Source: Saitoella complicata NRRL Y-17804
Taxonomy: Eukaryota; Ascomycota; Saitoellomycetes; Saitoellales; Saitoellaceae
DNA length: 64,000 nucleotides
Reading direction: 5' to 3'
Assembly: GCF_001661265.1 (NCBI RefSeq)
Contig: NW_017566995.1
Location: 496,001-560,000, forward strand
Position 1 is the stretch's first letter. Each line of letters starts with the position of its first letter. The position numbers were made by a program, and so were the translations under genes. The notes beneath the pieces are model-generated. The model worked only from the letters and a program-made list of their open reading frames with translations. It ran no database searches and was not told the DNA's origin. Of this stretch, positions 27,953 through 39,906 are shown piece by piece.

Positions 27953-30361
27953 ATGTCGCAACTGTCTATTGACGGTCCATATATGTACCGGAGGGTCATC
28001 GTCTCTGGTAAACGGCATCCCTTAGCAGTACCCCCGGCCCTCTTCGAGCTCAATGTACCGGGCCATCTCATGACTTACGACCGCAATGCTGAAGCTCCTG
28101 GTGCAACCACTTGGAACGATCCCACGGATCCTGAACTTGACGTTGAAGACATCGAGTTTCTTACCGAAGAGGAGTGGAAGATCATCGACGACATGGATTT
28201 GCTAGATGCTTGGAAGACCGACTTGAATCAGCTCAGGAAGGAAGCAGAACGTTTCTATGCTGATGTATGCTACGAAACCCCAACAGGCAAGAAGATCTGG
28301 TGTCATTCGGCGATCATGGGAAAGTATACGACGGTGGTGAGCCGTGCTACTCAAGAGTCTCGACAAACGTTCTTGTTTACGGCAGCTCCGGGTGGTTGGG
28401 GACAGTTAGTGACTCGGCAGAACGCTGTTACAGGGACGACATCGCAGATGGTAAAGATCCATGAGCGCCAGTACGAAGGTGTTCAACTGCGAGTCGTGCA
28501 GGCCTACGCAAGTGATGGCTGGCGGGACCTTCGGAACCGTCACGTAACTTCAGATATTACGCTACGGCTTTTCATAACAAAGGATGAGATCCCGACGAAG
28601 GAGCTCGATCTCTACAGTATGCTACCTGACACGACAACTCATCGACACGAAGACGGGAGCTTGTTTGCTGACTACCCTATGCACAAGTTCGTGCTCCTTC
28701 TGCGCGTGCCGTACTTTGAAATACTATTCTCCTCAAGTTTTGGTGATGCCAATCAGAATCTCTACCAGGTGCAAGACGTTACGTTCTCGATCCGAACATT
28801 TCACTACTTTCACGAGTACGTCTATGGTTGGCTACCCAGCGACCTCGGTCCGCGCATTGGGGGCTGGAAATCGCCGAAACCAGACCTGATCGCTTTGGCG
28901 AATGAACTCCTAGAGGTATATAGGGGTGCAAAGTATTACTTAATCGACGACTTGGTACAGTGGGCTCAACTACAGATGATCAGACTTTGTCGACGTGGCC
29001 AGACCCGACTCGCAGAGCCGGGTGAAGGATTCGTCGACGGGAACGTCGCTTCGTTCGTGGTTTCTCAGATGCATAATCCGGCAGATTACGACAACAAGGG
29101 TGAATGGGTTGTCGGCGAACTGTGCATGGACGTGGCCCAGGTCATGGACCACGAATCTTGGACACCATCGATGTGGAACTGGGAAGCCGGTCTACGTGAG
29201 ATCATGTGGACCGCCATCGGATACGCAATCCAAGAAGCCTTCCCGTTCCCACTCTTCCGAGACTACTGCAAACTTCGTGCCAGGATCCGTCGCAAGGAAG
29301 GCCACGAAATGTTGAGGAGATGGGAGGAGGAATGGTTCAACCGCTTGGATTGGACATTTAGTTCTGCTTGGCGCGAACAGTGGAAAACAGTCAAGATGTG
29401 GGTTGAGACGCAGCATGCGTATGAGGTGAAGGAGAACACGGAGTTTATTGCGGAGGTGTACCGTGTGTTGAACTCGCAGGTTATCCTTTCGAGGCCTTTG
29501 GACATGAAGCCGGAGTCGATATCTGACGCGGAAGACAGCGAAGAGAGAGAGGATGGCAATGAACAGGACGGTGGACGTCAAGGAGACGGTGAACCGGAAG
29601 CTCAAAGCGAAGGCGTTGCCAAAGCTGAAGACGAAGATGTTGAGGCTCAAGTTCAAACTCCGGCTGAACCTTTAACTGAATTTGAGCGCCAGAATGAGAA
29701 ATGGGCGAAACGCAAAGTTATAAGAGAAGAGCTAGATTCTGAAGAATCAAAACTTCAACGCAAAAAGCCTGCCACCTTCGGTCGCCATCTCATCGACTGC
29801 TACCGGTACCTCTCCCGCCAACCTGGCGGTCGATATGACGAAGTAATTCAACTCGCCCTCAAACAAATCTGCGACTGGTTTGGCTTCAACCAAAACTGGA
29901 AAAACATCCTCATCGAAGGCGATGCCCATATGTGGAAATACGCGGACCTCAAGTACTTGTGCGACTACATCAACATCCCAATGTCACGAATCGCACCCAA
30001 CGCGGAGTCGCAGAGCGAGACGCAGAGTGAGGAGGACTTTGATGAGTTTCATTGGGGGGCTTTGTCGTTCGAGGTCGAAGATAGGGCGCGGACGGATAGT
30101 GAGAGTGAGGGGGAGGTACGGAGGAACCCCTTTCATTGGAAGAATTTGACGAAGGGGATGACGCCGTTTGAAATGGATGCGGACAGGGCTGGCGTCGGTG
30201 AACCGAGTTTGGAACAGGGAGGGGTGGTTATGAACGAGGGAGACGAGGAGGAGAGGGAACCGGATGATACGATCATTGCACCTGTTCCGATTGGTATGCA
30301 TCATGTTGGTTTTCAGGATATAGACCATGATTCAGGTCTGGATGCTGATGAGAGTGATTGA
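27953..30361 (+). CDS. Large tandem-BTB domain protein, function unknown
   Basis: One exon encodes 802 residues. I recognise two BTB/POZ-like modules: one around 100-210 (FYADVCYETPTGKKIWCHSAIM, where the D-V-x-H spacing is typical) and one around 235-350 (FADYPMHKFVLLLRVPYFEILF, then VTFSIRTFHYFHEYVYGW). The second fits the canonical D..H+.vL..RS..F pattern best. A helical middle part rich in Trp follows, then an acidic, Glu-rich segment near 520-570, a folded-looking stretch (RHLIDCYRYLSRQPGGRYDEV), and an acidic C-terminus. BTB proteins often serve as Cul3 adaptors or dimeric scaffolds; neither role can be assigned here. No intron signals are needed. Confidence 0.7.
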   Translation: MSQLSIDGPYMYRRVIVSGKRHPLAVPPALFELNVPGHLMTYDRNAEAPGATTWNDPTDPELDVEDIEFLTEEEWKIIDDMDLLDAWKTDLNQLRKEAERFYADVCYETPTGKKIWCHSAIMGKYTTVVSRATQESRQTFLFTAAPGGWGQLVTRQNAVTGTTSQMVKIHERQYEGVQLRVVQAYASDGWRDLRNRHVTSDITLRLFITKDEIPTKELDLYSMLPDTTTHRHEDGSLFADYPMHKFVLLLRVPYFEILFSSSFGDANQNLYQVQDVTFSIRTFHYFHEYVYGWLPSDLGPRIGGWKSPKPDLIALANELLEVYRGAKYYLIDDLVQWAQLQMIRLCRRGQTRLAEPGEGFVDGNVASFVVSQMHNPADYDNKGEWVVGELCMDVAQVMDHESWTPSMWNWEAGLREIMWTAIGYAIQEAFPFPLFRDYCKLRARIRRKEGHEMLRRWEEEWFNRLDWTFSSAWREQWKTVKMWVETQHAYEVKENTEFIAEVYRVLNSQVILSRPLDMKPESISDAEDSEEREDGNEQDGGRQGDGEPEAQSEGVAKAEDEDVEAQVQTPAEPLTEFERQNEKWAKRKVIREELDSEESKLQRKKPATFGRHLIDCYRYLSRQPGGRYDEVIQLALKQICDWFGFNQNWKNILIEGDAHMWKYADLKYLCDYINIPMSRIAPNAESQSETQSEEDFDEFHWGALSFEVEDRARTDSESEGEVRRNPFHWKNLTKGMTPFEMDADRAGVGEPSLEQGGVVMNEGDEEEREPDDTIIAPVPIGMHHVGFQDIDHDSGLDADESD

Positions 30362-30742
30362 TCATGATTATCATAGACGTTGCATTGGAGAGGGCAGGAG
30401 TCTTTATTACGGCATGGCATGGAATTGTTGAAGGCATCATCATGGACAAAAACACAAACGGCTGTTCGCAATGGCTAAGGCAGCTTTGAATGACAATCAA
30501 CGTTTAAGCTTCTGACGTTCTCCGTAGATCTCCCGTTGCCTTAACGTTATCGCCTCTATCAGTGTGGGGAAGGATGCATCCTTTGAAGCTTCCCCGCGCT
30601 CGTTTACGGCCTCCAACCCTTTACCCGACGAACGCGAGCACCTTTCTTCCTATCAACAGGCCCTTTGATCTGCTATATAAGATCGTAGAATCATCTCAAA
30701 TGTACTCCTGTAAAGCAATTTGTCACTACAGATCCCGAAACA
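30362..30742. promoter_or_regulatory. Promoter region of the isochorismatase-like gene with TATA box
   Basis: This 381-base gap has a clear TATATAA at about 30674-30680, 63 bases before the ATG at 30743. The left part is the 3' end of the BTB gene. No other gene is visible. Confidence 0.6.
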
Positions 30743-31627
30743 ATGCCTCACGAAGTCGACATCGATGCCGCTGCACCTCCTCCCACGACCTCGAAGGTAG
30801 CTTCAGACACCCTCAAAATCGGCACAGACGAGAACCACTGGCTCTACCACCCCTCCTCCCAAACCTATGACTTAACCCGTCAGCGCTGTCCTCCCTCCGC
30901 CACCCTCGCCCTCCGCACAACAACCCAATCCCTCCTCCTCGCTCCCCGCCGTACCGCTCTTGTCGTCATTGACATGCAGAACTTCTTTTTGTCCGAGAAG
31001 TTGGGAAGGGGTGATGGTGGTCGTAACTTGTCGCCAGGGATTGCGAGGGCGTGCAAGGCGGTCAGGAAGGCGGGTGGTATTGTGGTATGGATTAACTGGG
31101 GTGTTCCGGCGAATTGCGATGGGATGCCACCGATCATCTTACGCTCCTTTTCATTGCCCACGACATTCTCGGTTCAGGCCGATGCTGATGGGAAAGAAGG
31201 CAAGGCGAACCCTGGTGTTTACACAGGCTTCGGTAGCGAACTTCCTGATGGCCTCGGGAAACTCCTCGTTAAAGACACCTGGTCTGCAGACGTCCACGAT
31301 AGCTTGAAGCCGGAGATGCTCCCCGAGGATATTCTCATCGACAAATACCGCATCTCCGGATTCCCTGGCACCCGTCTCGAAGACACTCTTCGTTCCCGCG
31401 GTATCGACACCCTCATCTTCACTGGCGTAAACACCGATCAATGCGTCATGTCCTCCTTCATCGATGCAATGAACCTTGGATTCGACGTTATCATGCTCGA
31501 CGATTGCTGTGCGACGACGAGCCCTATTGGACATCATTCGGCGTGTGTGGATAATGCGGAGAGTTTCATGGGATTCGTTAGTAATGTGGAGTGGGTCGAG
31601 GAGGGTGTTGCGAAGCTTGGGGCGTAG
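30743..31627 (+). CDS. Isochorismatase-family cysteine hydrolase
   Basis: One exon encodes 294 residues. The catalytic triad of the family is visible: D77 in LVVIDMQNFF, K201 in IDKYRISGF and C234 in GVNTDQCVMSS, with the usual alpha/beta Rossmann-like layout and the following LGFDVIMLDDCCAT. Members hydrolyse amides or ureido groups (N-carbamoylsarcosine, nicotinamide, ureidoacrylate) or isochorismate; this one has an N-terminal extension of about 55 residues seen in fungal relatives of the biuret/ureidoacrylate type. The exact substrate cannot be told. No signal peptide. It converges with the SAF1-like gene, with about 170 bases between stop codons. Confidence 0.87.
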   Translation: MPHEVDIDAAAPPPTTSKVASDTLKIGTDENHWLYHPSSQTYDLTRQRCPPSATLALRTTTQSLLLAPRRTALVVIDMQNFFLSEKLGRGDGGRNLSPGIARACKAVRKAGGIVVWINWGVPANCDGMPPIILRSFSLPTTFSVQADADGKEGKANPGVYTGFGSELPDGLGKLLVKDTWSADVHDSLKPEMLPEDILIDKYRISGFPGTRLEDTLRSRGIDTLIFTGVNTDQCVMSSFIDAMNLGFDVIMLDDCCATTSPIGHHSACVDNAESFMGFVSNVEWVEEGVAKLGA

Positions 31628-31797
31628 GGGTGTCAGTCAGGTATGGGAGGGGCACGTTTTGGGAGGACGTAGGCAGAGAGTGTGGAGATGAAATTATTCC
31701 CACGCGTACTGCAAAATGTATGATTAGAAACGAGCTTTGTTCTCCTTATGATACGAAGGGTATTGCTGGTATCGTTCAACGCATCTATCAAGCTTCC

Positions 31798-33525
31798 TCA
31801 CGTATTATCAGGCTCCGCGGCCAATCCACCGGACGAGCCTTCGCCACCTTCGCTACCACCTTGTCCATCCTGCGCAAATCCTTCCCCTGACACCCTCGGC
31901 CTCCTCAAAAACAGAGGCCCAAGATTATGATGACTCGGATGGCCCTCAGGAGCCTGTTCACCTGTCACAGGCTGCATCTCGCCTCCTTCCCCAAGCTGCG
32001 TGATAACCGGTCCAGGCATCATAACCGGACCAGGGTTCCATACCGGCGGCGGGCGCATGATACCACCCCTTACGCCGACGTGCACTGTCCCTCCCAGAAT
32101 CTTGGAATGGTCTTCATTTTCAGATTCGTACTCATCGTCCATAACGCAAAGAGCGCCAGAATGCCACCCACCAGCTGCGACAGCGAACACCTTCCCCGGC
32201 ATATCGACTGTGGTAGCTTTCGTCATCTTAATCCCATCTGCGTCTTGCTGATATCCCTCCAGATTCTTTTCCCTGACTTCGAGGTGTGGGCCGAGACCTA
32301 GGCATCCACAGGACTGCGACTCCTTACCCCAGGACAGGAGGGTACCGTCTTCGCAGCATGCTAGGGCATGGTAGTCACCCCATGCAACGCTGATGACACC
32401 TCGACTCTGTAATTCAGGCGGTGTCAAGGGCTCGGAGTCGGGTGTTGTAGATGTATCTTTCGACCCGAGGAGAACGGCGCCAGTAGCGGTGTTGAAGACC
32501 GCAAAACTGTTGAAATTGCCGGATAAGTGCGCAGACCCCGCCGCCTGTGGCTGAGAAAACCGCTCAAGGTGAACCGGTGGTGTCGAGAGCAAGTCACTCT
32601 CCGAGTGCGTGGTAACCCGGTACACATCCCCCGACGCAGTCAAGTAGACCAGAAACCCAGCCCCAGCAGACATCGCAACAACATCCTCCGTACCCGGAAC
32701 CGTAACATAATCCGCCCTCAAATCATACATCGTATCATCCTCCCACCAAACCACAATACCATGCTTCCTCACCAATGCCGCACTAAACCCCCACCCAGCC
32801 GAGATACTCACGAACTCCTTCTCCTCCAATCCCGGAAACCCAATCGTCCCAAGATCAATATCCTTGAACGAATGCCACTCCCAGAGCTTGCCGGCATCAT
32901 CGAGTGCGATCATATGTGACCTCCCCGCCGAAATCGCCCGGGTCTTGACATACCCCGGGAAATTCACCCTCTTCGGCCGTGCCTCAGGGCGCTCGTGTAC
33001 ACCAAATGGACCAACCTATACGATTTGATCAGCCTGTACACCCATAGACCGTTTGTTTAACCGTACCGTTCCCCATCCATACACCTTCCCCTTACTCGTC
33101 AACGCATGGAACCCAAACCCCCCTGCGACTATATCAACGATACACTCCCCTCTAACCTCCCGAACTTCCTTAGGTCTACTCACTGCACCGACTCGACCCG
33201 GCCAGGAGTGTCCTAAACGTCCATTTCCCGTTGAACTATCCCATATTCAGCACTTGTTAACGAGTTGAATCGGTGGTACGTACCCCCAAGTAAACGTTCG
33301 CGCAGTAGCCAACCCCCTATACAACTCCTTCCAGCCCGACTGCCTAGCTGGCTGCGGTGGAAGATTGAAATCCGCCTGGACTTTCCTTCGCCAAAGGATC
33401 TCTTCATCAGTGAGGGTGTGGAAAGCGCGGGATGTTTGTGAGAGGGATGCGATATCGGCGTTTTCGAGTAACGGGAGGATCTGATCCAGTAGAACATCCG
33501 ATGCGACTGATTCGATTGTAGCCAT
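31798..33525 (-). CDS. SAF1: F-box protein with RCC1 repeats, Saf1-like
   Basis: Three exons, 33525-33284, 33235-33067 and 33015-31798, encode 542 residues; introns are 48 and 51 nt. The start at 33525 gives MATIESVASDVLLDQILPLL, an F-box opening, with LSQTSRAFHTLTDEEILWRR completing it. The first intron end was chosen because it yields TWGSTGNGRLGHSWPG, the first RCC1 repeat. Further repeats follow: ISAGRSHMIALDD, SAGWGFSAALVRK, SAGAGFLVYLTAS, VAWGDYHALACCEDGTLLSWG and VAAGGWHSGALC. The Pro/Gly-rich C-terminus is probably disordered. Yeast Saf1 has this same layout and recruits adenine deaminase Aah1 to SCF at entry into quiescence; the substrate here is unknown. Confidence 0.85.
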
Positions 33526-33774
33526 TGTCAATCGCAATTGTTCGTTTGTCGACGTTTCATTCACTTCGAGGCATCGAGGCGCGCGACGTCAGAGCACATG
33601 CACACAGCGATAAGCCCGATAAGCCCGCACCCGGCTCAACGCAAAAAGGTCCATGTATATTACCCTACCTAGACTGGGAAGCATAGCATTCATCTGCAAT
33701 TGTTCTCGCGCAGCACTTCTCGCCGCGTCTACTCTTCTCTCCCTCTTCCTATATCACCTTGTATCCTTCGTGCT

Positions 33775-34818
33775 TCAATAGCCGTATCCATTATGATACG
33801 CCGTACTCATCCTCGTATTCAGCGCATGCGTACTCCCATACTCACTCCCATAATTACTCCCATACGGCGCCGCATACCCATCCTCCGGCAACAACTCCTT
33901 CACCTCCCAACTCGTAGCCTTCGTCGAAATACTAAACTCCAGATCCTCCTTCGTAAGTGAATCCCAATACTTGTAGACCATCATCACAGACAACAGGTTA
34001 CAGAGTGTCGCGAGGAAGAGACCATCGATGTAGTGCTGGGCGCCTTCGCAGATGTCGGCGGAGAAGGCGTAGAGGAGGACTTGGCCGGCGATGAGGAAGA
34101 AGACGCCGAAGGCGAGGTCGCCGAGGGGCCAGCGGTCTTCAAGGGTGTTGAGGACGAGGACGACTTGGAGGACGGAATAGATGGCCAGGAAGACTGCGTT
34201 GAGGATGTAGAGAACGATGAACAACGCCATCGTCTTGGTGTTATCGAAGCTTGCCCAGGACTGGAAGGTGAAGAGCGAGATGACGAACGTCAAGGTGAAA
34301 CTCGCCGCACTCGTCGACCGCAAGAACCACAACGAGGCAGGTGTACCATCCTCAGCGAACTGGAACCCGACGAAACCATTGATGAGGAGACACCAGGCTG
34401 TAGCACTCGCGAGTCCACACTGGATCGCGACAAAGTACGCATACGCAGGCGACGACGGCGGAATGACACCAGCATCGAGAAGAAGCGAGAGAATGGTAAG
34501 CGCCATAAACATGAAAAAGAAATGCAAGATCTCTTTTCGGCCGACGGCGGTGTATTTTTGTCGGACGTGGAAGATCATGATAGCGAGCATGACCAACGCT
34601 CCAAGATGAACGAAATCGGTAGCTAAAAGCACATCAGATCAGTAAAGCCCAGATGTATGCTGGCATAGATGAGACGTACCGACTTGGAAGATCATGGTGT
34701 TCGCCAACTCGATATTTCTCGCATAACACGTAGCCTCCAATCCTTGTGATCCACCCACCAACGAACACAGCGGCAACTGTGCCCTCTCACAAATCTCAGT
34801 GAAATCACCGAAACCCAT
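33775..34818 (-). CDS. CHS7: Chitin synthase export chaperone Chs7
   Basis: Two exons, 34818-34680 and 34622-33775, encode 328 residues; the 57-nt intron has GTACGT and TTTTAG ends and splits an Ala codon (FQVATDF). The protein has about seven membrane helices. Family landmarks are MGFGDFTEICERAQLPLCSLVG at the start, CYARNIELANTMIFQ, RQKYTAVGRKEI, and YVAIQ-type and W-rich helices. Chs7 resides in the ER and is needed for the class IV chitin synthase Chs3 to leave it. The tail after WEVKELLP is Tyr/Gly-rich. The first exon, intron and 5' flank are repeated exactly beyond an assembly gap (34611-36276), so the upstream sequence seen here is unreliable. Confidence 0.92.
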
Positions 34819-35428
34819 CCTGAATAATCCTTATATATGCTATCCTTCTCCTCTCAATTCGTTCCCTTCAAGCGTATACCCGTAGCACTCGAGGCACCTC
34901 ACGAAACCCAAAAGAAAGATACGGCGAAGAACCCGCTAGCCGTGTAGAAAGACCGAGAGACCTGAATCGTTGATCAAACGAAAACGAAAGGAGAACCGTG
35001 ATACGCTGGCCTTGAGCTGTTTGACGCGTTCTTCCGGCGATACTTGTCGTCCAGGTTTTTCAGGCGCTCAGGTTAAGGCGTTTGTTATGCAGTGGTCCGC
35101 GAGGAGTGCATGCGCCACGAGCACCACTAAACAAACGGCGCAGGGGGATGTGCTATTAATAGTCGTGCTACGCGCGGGGTGAGAGCCGTGGGAGCTTCCT
35201 CCGGATCAAGGCTCTGCTACGGTCATCAAGTGCAAGGTACAGCACCTCTAATCTCGTTTACGAAACCAAACACCCCAATGCCATCGTCCGATAACCGATC
35301 GCGGGCCCCAGCTTCGGATAAGGTTCCTTCTCGAAATTCTTAGAGTGTCGGAGCACACGGTCGGAAACACCCCGTTCTCTGCACACTTCTCACCGTAACA
35401 GTTCATCTTCCGATCCAAAGGGCGAAGG
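34611..35428. repeat. 818-bp direct repeat, copy 1 (CHS7 5' end and flank)
   Basis: This block is repeated at 35459-36276 with an offset of 848. The two copies agree wherever I compared them, including both ends. It includes the last 12 bases (by coordinate) of CHS7 exon 2, its intron, exon 1 and about 610 bases of upstream DNA. It stops exactly at the run of Ns. Confidence 0.95.
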
Positions 35429-35458
35429 NNNNNNNNNNNNNNNNNNNNNNNNNNNNNN
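35429..35458. other. Assembly gap, 30 Ns
   Basis: Thirty consecutive N characters, bounded directly by the two ends of the 818-bp repeat. The fixed short length suggests a placeholder rather than a measured distance. Confidence 0.99.
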
Positions 35459-36276
35459 CGAAATCGGTAGCTAAAAGCACATCAGATCAGTAAAGCCCAG
35501 ATGTATGCTGGCATAGATGAGACGTACCGACTTGGAAGATCATGGTGTTCGCCAACTCGATATTTCTCGCATAACACGTAGCCTCCAATCCTTGTGATCC
35601 ACCCACCAACGAACACAGCGGCAACTGTGCCCTCTCACAAATCTCAGTGAAATCACCGAAACCCATCCTGAATAATCCTTATATATGCTATCCTTCTCCT
35701 CTCAATTCGTTCCCTTCAAGCGTATACCCGTAGCACTCGAGGCACCTCACGAAACCCAAAAGAAAGATACGGCGAAGAACCCGCTAGCCGTGTAGAAAGA
35801 CCGAGAGACCTGAATCGTTGATCAAACGAAAACGAAAGGAGAACCGTGATACGCTGGCCTTGAGCTGTTTGACGCGTTCTTCCGGCGATACTTGTCGTCC
35901 AGGTTTTTCAGGCGCTCAGGTTAAGGCGTTTGTTATGCAGTGGTCCGCGAGGAGTGCATGCGCCACGAGCACCACTAAACAAACGGCGCAGGGGGATGTG
36001 CTATTAATAGTCGTGCTACGCGCGGGGTGAGAGCCGTGGGAGCTTCCTCCGGATCAAGGCTCTGCTACGGTCATCAAGTGCAAGGTACAGCACCTCTAAT
36101 CTCGTTTACGAAACCAAACACCCCAATGCCATCGTCCGATAACCGATCGCGGGCCCCAGCTTCGGATAAGGTTCCTTCTCGAAATTCTTAGAGTGTCGGA
36201 GCACACGGTCGGAAACACCCCGTTCTCTGCACACTTCTCACCGTAACAGTTCATCTTCCGATCCAAAGGGCGAAGG
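35459..36276. repeat. 818-bp direct repeat, copy 2
   Basis: Second copy of 34611-35428. It contains a stranded duplicate of CHS7 exon 1 (35528-35666, minus strand) with its intron but only a 12-base stub of exon 2, so it cannot be a separate gene. Unique sequence resumes at 36277. Most likely the unmerged overlapping end of a neighbouring contig. Confidence 0.95.
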
Positions 36277-39200
36277 CCACGGACCGCGGTATCGGACCGG
36301 ACCGGCTGCCAAGATTGGTTTAACCTTAACCTTCGAAGGCGAGGAGGAGAGAAAGTCAAAGAAGATGAGAGAGGTTACGTGATCTCGTAGAACTGTCAGC
36401 TGTTGCGTAATGAGACGAATTCTGCGTGGGAGAAGTAAGAGCCGGGTGTGCCGTGAACCTTATTGTTTGGCTGATGCCGGCGAAACGATACCTTGCCATC
36501 ATTAGCACCACATTATTGGCTATGGCGTGAATGTGATCCGAACCTCTGGATGTACAGCGTAAGGTTGCTTGTCAAAAGGGAGCCTGATAGTCAGCATTCA
36601 TGAGGTCGAAAGGGCTCGGGACGCATGCGAACGCATGTGCATAGGGTTCGATGTCGACTCATCGCGATCGTCAACAGCTACAGTTCTGGCATGCTACGAT
36701 ATGCTCCTACGTGTACCTTGGACAACGACTACGCAAGACTCCTCAGCATATACACGACCTGACCCGGCTCAAAGAAAGGCCCGGCCACACATGAACCCTC
36801 CGCACGCGATGTGCTATCTTCCCTTTTCTCCTACACCTCGCCCACGTAGATCCCAAACTTTACCGAGGTTCCGGCACGATCATCTACACCAACACCAACA
36901 CCAACACTAACCAACCCTCCTCCGCAAAGCAATCACATCATACCGACCCCCTGAACCCCCCGAGGAAACCAAACCTTTTCCGGTGCAGTCCGCGGAGCTC
37001 CTCGAGGACAGTCGATCCCTAGGCCTTCATGGTACCATGCCCAAGAAGCGACCGTTAAGTGCTGGACGCGTGGCTGATCCAGGGGTTCATTTCCCATGGT
37101 AGGGTAGCGTCACGGGCTGGGCAGAGGTATTGATTTGATTATCAGTAGACGTACTAAAGGTCTGGTTTGGGATAATGTTCTCTTCATACTACGTGTCACC
37201 GCAGAGATAAGGAGGCCCTCATCGCCATGAGCAGTTCCATCCGTTGGGGAGAAGGACCGAGCCGTCGTGTGTATAACGCTGTTCCACACAAAAAATCTTG
37301 AAAGTACTTTCTTCTTGAACGCGAAATAAAGATCCCGAGCCGCCTGAAAGAGGCAATTTGTATCTCCTTGGGGCGCGGCGCAAATGAACATTCCCATGGC
37401 TCCCATCCAACTCTCCATCTCCACCACGCGTACGGTCAACATCATGGCCTCCACCACTTACACGTACCACACATATCATAAGGAAGTTACATGAAGATAG
37501 AAGATTGTGTAGACGTTTCAGAATAATACGGCTCAGTGACCTGACCCGCGTGATGCGATAGCTATTTGGACCCGTCATACGGGTATATGCGGCAGGGCTA
37601 TGGGTATGGAAACGTCACGAGAGTCATATGGAAGGAGAAGGAATGCGAATGCCAAGCCCGACCACCAGCGCTCACGTCACCATCGCCCGTCGCCATGGCC
37701 ATCGCCAATACCAAGATGCGGCATGCTTATGTCAGCTTTCTAAGTCCTCCGCAGCCGTCTTTCTCGTCGTACCTTTCTTGCTCATCCTCACCCTTAAACC
37801 AAGTTACCCAGGTCTAGAGTGAAGCTTACCGGATGCAGCAATCATATTACCCCTCCTCACTCGTGCCTTACGAGTGCTTCTCCTGCTTCTCCTTTAACCG
37901 ACTGCCTGGCGCTTCGGCTCGCACGTGGAATGCGGAACTTAACATCTTGGATCTCAGCGTCTAGCCCGAATGTGGAAGGAGCTGGGCCGATCGCGCTGCG
38001 CCTTTCGGACTCGACGCCACGTAGCCGCTTTGACATGCGAAAGGTGACTGGAAGGAAGAGATGGAGGAGGAGTGGAGTATGGGAGCGAGACCGGCCCGGG
38101 CCGAGATCAAAGAGGTGGAGATGGCGATGGCGAAGGCGGTGGTGAAGCTTCAAGGGGGATGAGTCTCCATGACGAACAGCTGGCCTTTGGAGAACGGGAG
38201 CGAGTCTAAATGCAGGTTTTAATATATCCGTGTCCGTATCCGTAGGCTACAGTACGTTTTACGCGCTTCACATCTCCTGCCTGGGATCAGTGTGTTTGTT
38301 GCGCGCGCGGATATGCATCCCAGACCGACGTCTCGTTTACTCTCCTCATACGTGGCCGCATCTGGCTCGATCATGACAAGGACCGCGACTCGTGCTTCCC
38401 CTTCTGTAACACGATCGCGAACTGGCTCAGATGGGTGTCTCGCCCAAAGATCAGCGCCCAATCCTCACCCGCAGACCTGGCCGCACCCGGCACGAACGGA
38501 CGGGTCGCCCGTCACAGTGCATGGGATGATACACGACACACGGCTGAGAAGATGTCAGTCACGTTTAGACAGGTAATCTCAGAACACCCAGTACGGCGCC
38601 GCAAGATGAGTGGCAGAGCTCCTACATCGGCACGCTTCCCTTCCCTAGTTCACGTCCGCTTTATCCTGACGTTCGTGTTGGGTGTTACGAATACAGTAGA
38701 TTCTACGAACATCGAAGTTCCATTCCATTTGGTTGAATTGGAGGCATTATTTACCAGAGCCTATCAGAGTATACTCCGAGCCGATCCCGGACCTGTATCT
38801 AGGGCCACGCAACGCGCAAACAACGTATGCTCGAATCCCAAAGGTTCCTTGACGGTATTTTGCCTTGCCCTGACCATAGCGTCCGGTTTGGTCTGCGTCG
38901 CGCAGAGATGAGCACTGAAGCTATGATGGGCTTTTTTCCTCTCCCTGGCGCAGCTGCAAACCAAGCACCCGAAGACTTGCACTTGCACTTGCGTTCGTTC
39001 GAGGTATGTTAGCGCCAAGCACGTACATTTGGGGGAAAGGGGATTGGTCCCAGGTCTACGTCAACCATGGGCGTCGGAAAATGGCAAGTAGCAAATGAAA
39101 CGTAAACAAAATCGTAAATGATGGGGCCATGGGGCTTCGGTCCTTACGGCCACAAAGCAAGTCCGAATTTGAGACAGTTGGATGCTGGTCCATGGAATCG

Positions 39201-39906
39201 TCCCCCCCGCGGTTGCGCGCGCGTCAAACGACATCTGTCGATATGCGCTGCGGCAGCGGCCGTCAACCAGTTGAGAACGACGACGTGGCCATGAAGCCCA
39301 AGAGCACGAGGTATAGTACCTGTAGGGGAATGAGACGAAACATCCAGTGTAAGATGTAAGATCAATATCCGAGATCATCCTTTGTGATGGCTACGGAAAG
39401 GAGGCGGGAGCGGGGAGGGGAAGGAGGAAGGCCCGCGCGGCCTGGCAAATAGAATATGGGATATGATGGTGATGAGCGGCATGGGATTGGCTATGACTAT
39501 GCGCTGATGACACCGGTTGGGGATGCCCTCCTTGCTTTGGTTAGATCTGTAAAATGAAGAGTAGCAGGAGATCCATCACTCATCGGACACCGGCACCCGG
39601 GCTTTGCAATTACGCGTTGCCTTTGCCTCCTTCCCACCCTTATTTTATTATGCAACTGCCAAGTTCCCCATCATCACCAATTTCACGCCCTTTCTCCGTT
39701 CTGCGACAAAATCTACACTTGGGCACTTTAGCATTTTTCATTTGGGCACTCCGGCACACTAATCCCGATTTGGGTACCCAAGCATCATACGCCCGCTTTG
39801 CGAACCTTACGAAACCCGGGTCTACTCAACACGGGGGAATAGGAAGGAGCGAAAGAGCATATACTCCCGGCATCCCCCCGACCGTCATGAAAGGAAGAGA
39901 GTCAGT
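36277..39906. other. 3.6-kb gene-poor region upstream of the cyclin gene
   Basis: I find no supported gene. Open frames of 60-160 codons occur on both strands, overlap each other and lack recognisable features. A CCAACA microsatellite lies at about 36886-36908. The left part belongs to the CHS7 upstream side and the right part to the promoter and leader of the cyclin gene. Confidence 0.5.

Noticed and set aside
34831-34839. TATA-like CATATATAA before CHS7
   Set aside because: It is only about 13 bases from the start codon, too close for a core promoter of this gene.
34970-36030. Pair of identical 70-codon frames at 34970 and 35818
   Set aside because: They are the same sequence in the two copies of the 818-bp duplication and lie in the CHS7 upstream region.
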